A DNA stretch of 10,257 nucleotides from positions 1 through 10,257 of the forward strand of contig JAJRTP010000349.1 of assembly GCA_024278255.1 (NCBI GenBank). Direction: 5' to 3'. A program made the position numbers and the translations under genes. The notes beneath the pieces were generated by a model. The model saw only the letters and a list, made by a program, of their open reading frames with translations. It had not been told where the DNA came from and made no database searches. This stretch comes from Chloroflexota bacterium (lineage in GTDB: Bacteria; Chloroflexota; Anaerolineae; Promineifilales; Promineifilaceae). Position 1 is the stretch's first letter, and each line of letters opens with the position of its first letter. This document shows positions 7,253-10,257 of this stretch, piece by piece.

Positions 7253-7294
7253 TATTGCGTATTGCGTAACCGGATCAATACGCAATACGCAATA
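7253..7294. repeat. Perfect 16-bp inverted repeat built of 7-bp units
   Basis: TATTGCGTATTGCGTA (7253-7268) is the exact reverse complement of 7279-7294, with a 10-nt loop ACCGGATCAA. Each arm is itself two heptads (TATTGCG twice, TACGCAA twice). It starts 2 bp after the transporter stop and ends just before the ribosome-binding site of the next gene. A strong mRNA hairpin is expected; no T-run follows. A related degenerate array lies at 7964-7991, so the hydrolase gene is flanked by the same repeat type. Confidence 0.85.
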
Positions 7295-7309
7295 AGAAAA
7301 GGAAAACCC

Positions 7310-7942
7310 ATGATTGACATAATCCAACTCCCTCTCGGCCCATTGCAAACCAACTGCTACATTCTAGGCTGCCAAAACACCCGGCAGGCGGCGGTGATCG
7401 ATCCTTCATGGGACGGCCGTCTCATTGCCAAAACCGTCGCCGATAAAGGGTACACCATCAGCCACATCCTCCTCACCCACAGCCATTTCGACCACGTAGG
7501 CGGCCTCAAAGAAATCAAAGAAATCAGCGAAGCGCCCATTTACATCCATCCCGACGCCGTTTCCATGCTGGAACAAGCCACCTCGGCTGCGGCCCATTTT
7601 CAGCTAACCATCCCCATGCCGCCCCCGCCCGACGAATTTCTGAGTGATGGGGAAATTATTCAGGTGGGCGATTTGCAGTTGGAAGTGCTGTTCACACCGG
7701 GACACGCCCCCGGTCACGTCTGCTTCTACCTGGCCGAACACCACATATTGTTTGATGGCGACGTTCTCTTCCAGCAAAGTATCGGCCGCACCGATCTGCC
7801 CGGTGGGGATTATGAACTCCTCATGCAAAGTATCCGGGAAAAACTACTCGTCCTGCCGGATGAAACCCGCGTCCTGTCCGGCCACGGACAGGCGACGACG
7901 ATTGGGCAGGAGAGGGTGTGGAATCCTTTCTTGACGGGATAA
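7310..7942 (+). CDS. Metallo-beta-lactamase-fold hydrolase, glyoxalase II/YcbL type
   Basis: This 210-residue cytoplasmic enzyme is the usual length for YcbL-type hydroxyacylglutathione hydrolase-like proteins, which lack the C-terminal helical domain of classic GloB. The full dinuclear metal site is present: THSHFDH with H57, H59, D61 and H62; H132 in PGHAPGHV; D151 in FDGDVLF; and H192 in SGHG. GRTDLPGGDYELLMQSI and the final NPFL are typical of this subgroup. The family hydrolyses thioesters such as S-lactoylglutathione or related thiol adducts; the actual thiol in this organism is unknown. The start ATG 7310 is set by an AGGA at 7300-7303, 6 nt upstream, and by the family N-terminus (PLGPLQTNCYI). 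The frame is open further upstream but that part overlaps the transporter gene and is not protein-like. A hairpin at 7253-7294 sits just before the ribosome-binding site. The gene converges with the LysM gene. Confidence 0.9.
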   Translation: MIDIIQLPLGPLQTNCYILGCQNTRQAAVIDPSWDGRLIAKTVADKGYTISHILLTHSHFDHVGGLKEIKEISEAPIYIHPDAVSMLEQATSAAAHFQLTIPMPPPPDEFLSDGEIIQVGDLQLEVLFTPGHAPGHVCFYLAEHHILFDGDVLFQQSIGRTDLPGGDYELLMQSIREKLLVLPDETRVLSGHGQATTIGQERVWNPFLTG

Positions 7943-7963
7943 GGGGAAGAGGAGTGAGGGGAA

Positions 7964-7991
7964 ACGCAATACGTATCACGCATCACGTTTC
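7964..7991. repeat. Degenerate heptanucleotide array between convergent genes
   Basis: The units ACGCAAT, ACGTATC, ACGCATC and ACGTTTC follow each other with exact 7-bp period. The first unit matches the heptads of the inverted repeat at 7279-7294. The last two units overlap the 3' end of the LysM gene, whose stop codon is at 7983-7985 on the minus strand. No clear intrinsic terminator is visible in this 40-bp convergent gap. Confidence 0.6.
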
Positions 7992-9290
7992 TGGCGTGGC
8001 GGCAGGTGTGCTGGTAGGCGTAGGGGTAGCAGTGGGGATGGCGCCCAGCCAGGTGAAGAAGGCCGGTTCGCTCATCTCGCCGCCGAAGGTGTAAATGGGC
8101 AAGCCGTCTTCCCGCCAGCCGGTGACGTTGACCAGACTGACCCGCCAGCGCATCAAGCGTGTCTCCGGGATGTCGGGCCGCCAGTCGTTGGGTAGCTGGA
8201 AGGCGTTGTCACGAGTGAAGCCGCGATAGGGGAGCGCGTCCAAATCGTTGGCGTCTACCAGTTCCACCATATACCATTCTGATTCGGCCAGGTCTTGTAC
8301 GGCCGTCCATTGCAGCGTCACAATCCCATCCGGTGGATCAATTACGGCACTATCCACCGGATAGAGCAAACGAGGGCCGGGCGGCGGGGCCGTAACCGTC
8401 GGCGTAGGCGAAGGGCCAGGCGTAGGTGGCAGCGATTCGCCATAGCGGATTTCCGGGATGCACACTGTATCGCCGGGGAACAAAATAGTGTCCTCGTCCA
8501 GCCGGTTCACTTTATTCAACAAAGCCAGTTCCACACCAAACAAATTAGCAATACGGGCCGCAGAATCGCCTTCTTTCACCTCATACCGCTCACAGCCCGT
8601 CGGATCAGCCAGCACCAGTTCGCCATTGATTTCCACGGCCACAACCTCCAGCGGCGGCGTGGGCGTCGGCCAGGGAATCTGCAAATTCTGGTTGACCTGA
8701 ATCGGCTGATCCGGCGACATCTGGTTGGCCTGGAGAATGCTGTCCATAGACACGCGGTACAAGGCGGACAAGCCAATCAAGGTCTCGCCGCTGTTTACCG
8801 TGTGCAGGCGGGGCGGCTGCGGCGTGGCCGTAGGGGCTGGTGTGGGGGTGATGGTGGGTGTTAGCGTTGGTGGGCGGGTTTCAGTGGGCAAAGGCGTCCA
8901 GGTGGGGGTGTAGGTCAGGGTGGGTGGGATGGGGGTGACGGACGGGGCGATGATCATGCTGATTTCGTCGCTCTGGTATTGCAAAACCAGGGCGCCCATG
9001 ATGAGGATGAGGATGACAAAGACGGCCGTCAACACAAACACAATAGGCGACTGCCGCTCACGCATGACAAATTCCACCACAGCGGGCGCTTCTGGCGTCT
9101 CGGCAGCCGGTTCGGCCACAGGCGGGGCGGTTGGCTGCGCCTCAGCGGGTTCGGGAGATACGGCCGTATCCGTCACCGGCATCTCCGCCCCACACATCAG
9201 ACACACCGTTGACCCTTCCGGTACAACGGAATCACAATGAGGGCACCGATTCTCCGGCGGGTCTGCCAAACTGTCCGTAAAATCTGTCAT
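7983..9290 (-). CDS. Zinc-ribbon, single-span membrane protein with two LysM domains
   Basis: This 435-residue protein begins with a cytoplasmic zinc ribbon (C16-x2-C19 and C30-x2-C33), followed by an acidic Pro/Ala/Glu linker and one membrane span at about 82-103. Outside, a Thr-Pro-rich stalk (about 116-160) leads to LysM 1 (162-206), a second short stalk, LysM 2 (235-279), another Pro/Thr linker and a beta-rich, FN3-like domain from about 300 to 415, ending in a Thr/Pro tail. C233 and C277 bracket LysM 2 and could form a disulphide. LysM domains bind peptidoglycan or other N-acetylglucosamine polymers, so the protein probably anchors to, or senses, the cell wall or a surface glycan; this is inference. 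No strong Shine-Dalgarno site precedes the ATG. A TATAAT box lies at 9353-9358 on the same strand. No catalytic domain is seen. Confidence 0.85.
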   Translation of the reverse strand: MTDFTDSLADPPENRCPHCDSVVPEGSTVCLMCGAEMPVTDTAVSPEPAEAQPTAPPVAEPAAETPEAPAVVEFVMRERQSPIVFVLTAVFVILILIMGALVLQYQSDEISMIIAPSVTPIPPTLTYTPTWTPLPTETRPPTLTPTITPTPAPTATPQPPRLHTVNSGETLIGLSALYRVSMDSILQANQMSPDQPIQVNQNLQIPWPTPTPPLEVVAVEINGELVLADPTGCERYEVKEGDSAARIANLFGVELALLNKVNRLDEDTILFPGDTVCIPEIRYGESLPPTPGPSPTPTVTAPPPGPRLLYPVDSAVIDPPDGIVTLQWTAVQDLAESEWYMVELVDANDLDALPYRGFTRDNAFQLPNDWRPDIPETRLMRWRVSLVNVTGWREDGLPIYTFGGEMSEPAFFTWLGAIPTATPTPTSTPAATPET

Positions 9291-9306
9291 AAAATCAACC
9301 CGTACC

Positions 9307-9337
9307 CGCCGCCCATTTCAGATTAAAGTCTGCGGCG
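9307..9337 (-). promoter_or_regulatory. Stem-loop in the 5' leader of the LysM gene
   Basis: On the minus strand, CGCCG (9337-9333) pairs with CGGCG (9311-9307), and inside it CAGA (9332-9329) pairs with TCTG (9322-9319) around a 6-nt loop, with an unpaired AAATGGG bulge on one side. It lies between the predicted -10 box (9353-9358) and the ATG at 9290, so it would be in the mRNA leader. A regulatory role is speculative. Confidence 0.35.
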
Positions 9338-9352
9338 AGTACAAAGCGGGGC

Positions 9353-9380
9353 ATTATACCAAAGTTAAAATGGCGCACAA
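9353..9380 (-). promoter_or_regulatory. Sigma70-type promoter for the LysM gene
   Basis: Reading the minus strand, TATAAT (9358-9353) is a perfect -10 box. TTGTGC (9380-9375; 3 of 6) is a poor -35 at a 16-bp spacing. Transcription would start near 9346, giving a leader of roughly 55 nt. It fires away from the mgtE promoter at 9441-9468. Confidence 0.5.
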
Positions 9381-9407
9381 AGCACGGCCGTCAGCTTCTA
9401 ATCTGAA

Positions 9408-9439
9408 GCAAAGGGGCAAGGTGGCAAAGCAGCAAGGTA
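9408..9439. repeat. Four-unit octanucleotide tandem repeat (GCAAnnnn)
   Basis: GCAA starts at 9408, 9416, 9424 and 9432, so the period is exactly 8. The units are GCAAAGGG, GCAAGGTG, GCAAAGCA and GCAAGGTA, alternating between AGxx and GGTx endings. A further 8-bp pair, CTCTGCAA and CTCTGCTG, follows at 9447-9462 and abuts the mgtE -10 box. The array lies in the divergent intergenic region between the two promoters. Confidence 0.65.
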
Positions 9440-9440
9440 A

Positions 9441-9468
9441 TTTCCACTCTGCAACTCTGCTGTATAAT
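9441..9468 (+). promoter_or_regulatory. Sigma70-type promoter for mgtE
   Basis: A perfect TATAAT lies at 9463-9468. TTTCCA (9441-9446; 4 of 6) lies 16 bp upstream as a -35 candidate. Transcription would begin near 9475, leaving a leader of about 65 nt that contains a 14-bp palindrome and a strong ribosome-binding site. Confidence 0.55.
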
Positions 9469-9491
9469 AGGCGCGCAGCTCCGTAACAGAA

Positions 9492-9505
9492 TGGGATCGA
9501 TCCCA
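9492..9505. promoter_or_regulatory. Perfect 14-bp palindrome in the mgtE leader
   Basis: TGGGATCGATCCCA is fully self-complementary. It lies just downstream of the predicted mgtE transcription start (near 9475) and upstream of the ribosome-binding site, a suitable place for a repressor operator. With no loop it is a poor RNA hairpin, which favours a DNA-binding site over an RNA element. The regulator is unknown. Confidence 0.45.
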
Positions 9506-9540
9506 ATTTACCCAGCAATTCACACAAAGGAGGCGCGGCT

Positions 9541-10257
9541 ATGGAAAATCAGCGCATCACATCACCCACGCCTGAAGCAGTAGAAATTCTCATTCAACAA
9601 GGCGATCTGGACAAATTACAGCAGCAAATCAACAACGTTCATCCGGCGGATATTGCCGATCTGCTGGATCATTTGTCCACTGAAGACGCCTTGACCCTCT
9701 TCCAACTGCTGCCCGACGATGTTGCCAGCGAAGTGTTGGACGAAACCGGCAGCCCCATCCGCCAGGAATTGGTAGAAAAGGTAGATGACGAGCGTCTGGC
9801 AGATTTGCTGGAAGAACTGCCGATGGATGACGCCGCCGAATTTCTGGAAGATTTACCGGAAAATGTTTCGGATCGGCTGATTGATTTGATGGAGCCGGAG
9901 GAAGCGGCTGAAGTCCAGGAACTGCTCTCCTACGAAGATCAGACAGCCGGCCGTCTGATGACCCGCGATGTAGCCACTCTGCGCCGCCATTGGACAGTGG
10001 CCGAAACGCTGGACTACTTACGCGCCTTAACAGATGCCGAGACTTTTCATTACTTGTATGTGGTGGATCGGGACGGCCGTCTCCTGGGCGTCGTTCCCCT
10101 GCGCACCCTCATCACCTCCCAACCAGAGCAAACCATCGAGGCAATTATGCAACCAGATGTGGTGGCCGCCCCCGTTACCGCCGATCAGGAAGAATTGGCT
10201 GAACTGGTCGCCCGCTACGACTACTTCGTTATTCCCGTTGTTGATGAGCAGCATCAC
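9541..10257 (+). CDS. mgtE: Magnesium transporter MgtE, N-terminal part (cut by window end)
   Basis: The first 239 codons are present and the frame is open to the window edge; full MgtE proteins are about 450 residues. The visible part is the cytoplasmic regulatory region: an acidic, superhelical MgtE_N domain (about residues 15-130) with repeated 'LxxLLxxLPxDDxAE' helices, the signature YEDQTAGRLMT at 131-141, a first CBS domain (about 141-200) and the start of a second. In the family these domains sense cytoplasmic Mg2+ and close the channel; the membrane-spanning Mg2+ pore lies beyond the window. Translation start is clear: AAAGGAGG at 9526-9533, 7 nt before the ATG, the strongest ribosome-binding site in the window. 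I see no M-box riboswitch in the leader, which is too short, but there is a perfect palindrome at 9492-9505. Confidence 0.92.
   Translation, partial: MENQRITSPTPEAVEILIQQGDLDKLQQQINNVHPADIADLLDHLSTEDALTLFQLLPDDVASEVLDETGSPIRQELVEKVDDERLADLLEELPMDDAAEFLEDLPENVSDRLIDLMEPEEAAEVQELLSYEDQTAGRLMTRDVATLRRHWTVAETLDYLRALTDAETFHYLYVVDRDGRLLGVVPLRTLITSQPEQTIEAIMQPDVVAAPVTADQEELAELVARYDYFVIPVVDEQHH

Larger units (their letters stand above)
731..10080. repeat. Dispersed ACGGCCGT palindrome family (24 exact copies)
   Basis: Exact copies start at 731, 756, 927, 1856, 2414, 3311, 3843, 3863, 4236, 4518, 4848, 5106, 5461, 6189, 6420, 6527, 7021, 7074, 7413, 8299, 9022, 9160, 9384 and 10073. The coordinates given span the first to the last copy. 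In genes, 15 copies are read as Thr-Ala-Val, four as x-Arg-Pro and four as x-Gly-Arg, and one (9384) is intergenic. Base composition predicts far fewer than one copy. Function is unknown. Confidence 0.9.

Noticed and set aside
6998..7309. In-frame upstream extension of the hydrolase gene
   Set aside because: It overlaps the transporter in another frame, is Arg/His-rich without protein-like pattern, crosses the inverted repeat, and the family N-terminus plus the AGGA site set the start at 7310.
7253..7991. Repeats flanking the hydrolase gene as a CRISPR array or insertion-sequence ends
   Set aside because: There are no regularly spaced unique spacers and no transposase; the 7-bp units are directly tandem, and the flanked gene is an ordinary housekeeping-type hydrolase.
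8295..8864. Plus-strand open frame opposite the LysM gene
   Set aside because: Arg-rich low-complexity sequence arising from the reverse of Thr-Pro linkers; the minus strand carries clear LysM and zinc-ribbon domains.
9469..9540. M-box magnesium riboswitch upstream of mgtE
   Set aside because: The leader is only about 65 nt, too short for an M-box (about 160 nt), and no matching stems are visible.

Overview
The window looks like a chromosomal segment from a free-living bacterium with roughly 55-57% GC. The most likely source is a member of Chloroflexota (Anaerolineae-like). This is an inference from protein style (a zinc-ribbon/membrane/LysM protein with long Thr-Pro linkers, and large GT-C membrane proteins), weak use of Shine-Dalgarno sites, and intergenic runs of 7-8 bp repeats. 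No rRNA, tRNA, CRISPR array, transposase or phage gene is visible.

Layout. Positions 1-212 are non-coding and hold a 7-bp tandem repeat, an imperfect inverted repeat and a promoter. Positions 213-5534 carry three same-strand cell-envelope genes: an LPG-synthase-like membrane protein (flippase-like), a GT4 glycosyltransferase, and a 982-residue fusion of a SAM methyltransferase with a GT-C (GT39/ArnT/PMT-like) membrane glycosyltransferase. Positions 5541-5879 hold a palindrome, a small antitoxin-like gene and a 33-residue remnant of a RelE/ParE-type toxin, so this looks like a decayed toxin-antitoxin locus. Positions 5922-7250 encode a MATE/MOP-type multi-span transporter. Positions 7310-7942 encode a metallo-beta-lactamase-fold hydrolase of the glyoxalase II/YcbL type. 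A zinc-ribbon, single-span, double-LysM protein lies on the minus strand at 7983-9290. A 250-bp divergent intergenic region separates it from the start of mgtE (9541 onward), which runs off the window edge.

How the genes may work together. The three genes from 213 to 5534, and possibly the MOP transporter, make sense as parts of one pathway that builds, modifies and moves a lipid-linked sugar or surface glycan. The substrate cannot be read from sequence. The hydrolase, LysM protein and MgtE are separate functions.

The strongest unexplained signal is an 8-bp palindrome, ACGGCCGT. I count 24 exact copies by eye, against well under one expected from base composition. They fall in all three codon phases, on genes of both strands and in one intergenic site. 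This resembles the HIP1 iterated palindrome of cyanobacteria. Other notable points are four short tandem arrays with strict 7- or 8-bp period confined to intergenic DNA, two promoters placed exactly 9 nt upstream of start codons (leaderless-type geometry), an A9 run at the domain junction of the fusion gene with a stop codon immediately in the -1 frame, and apparent loss of the catalytic-loop Asp in the GT-C domain.
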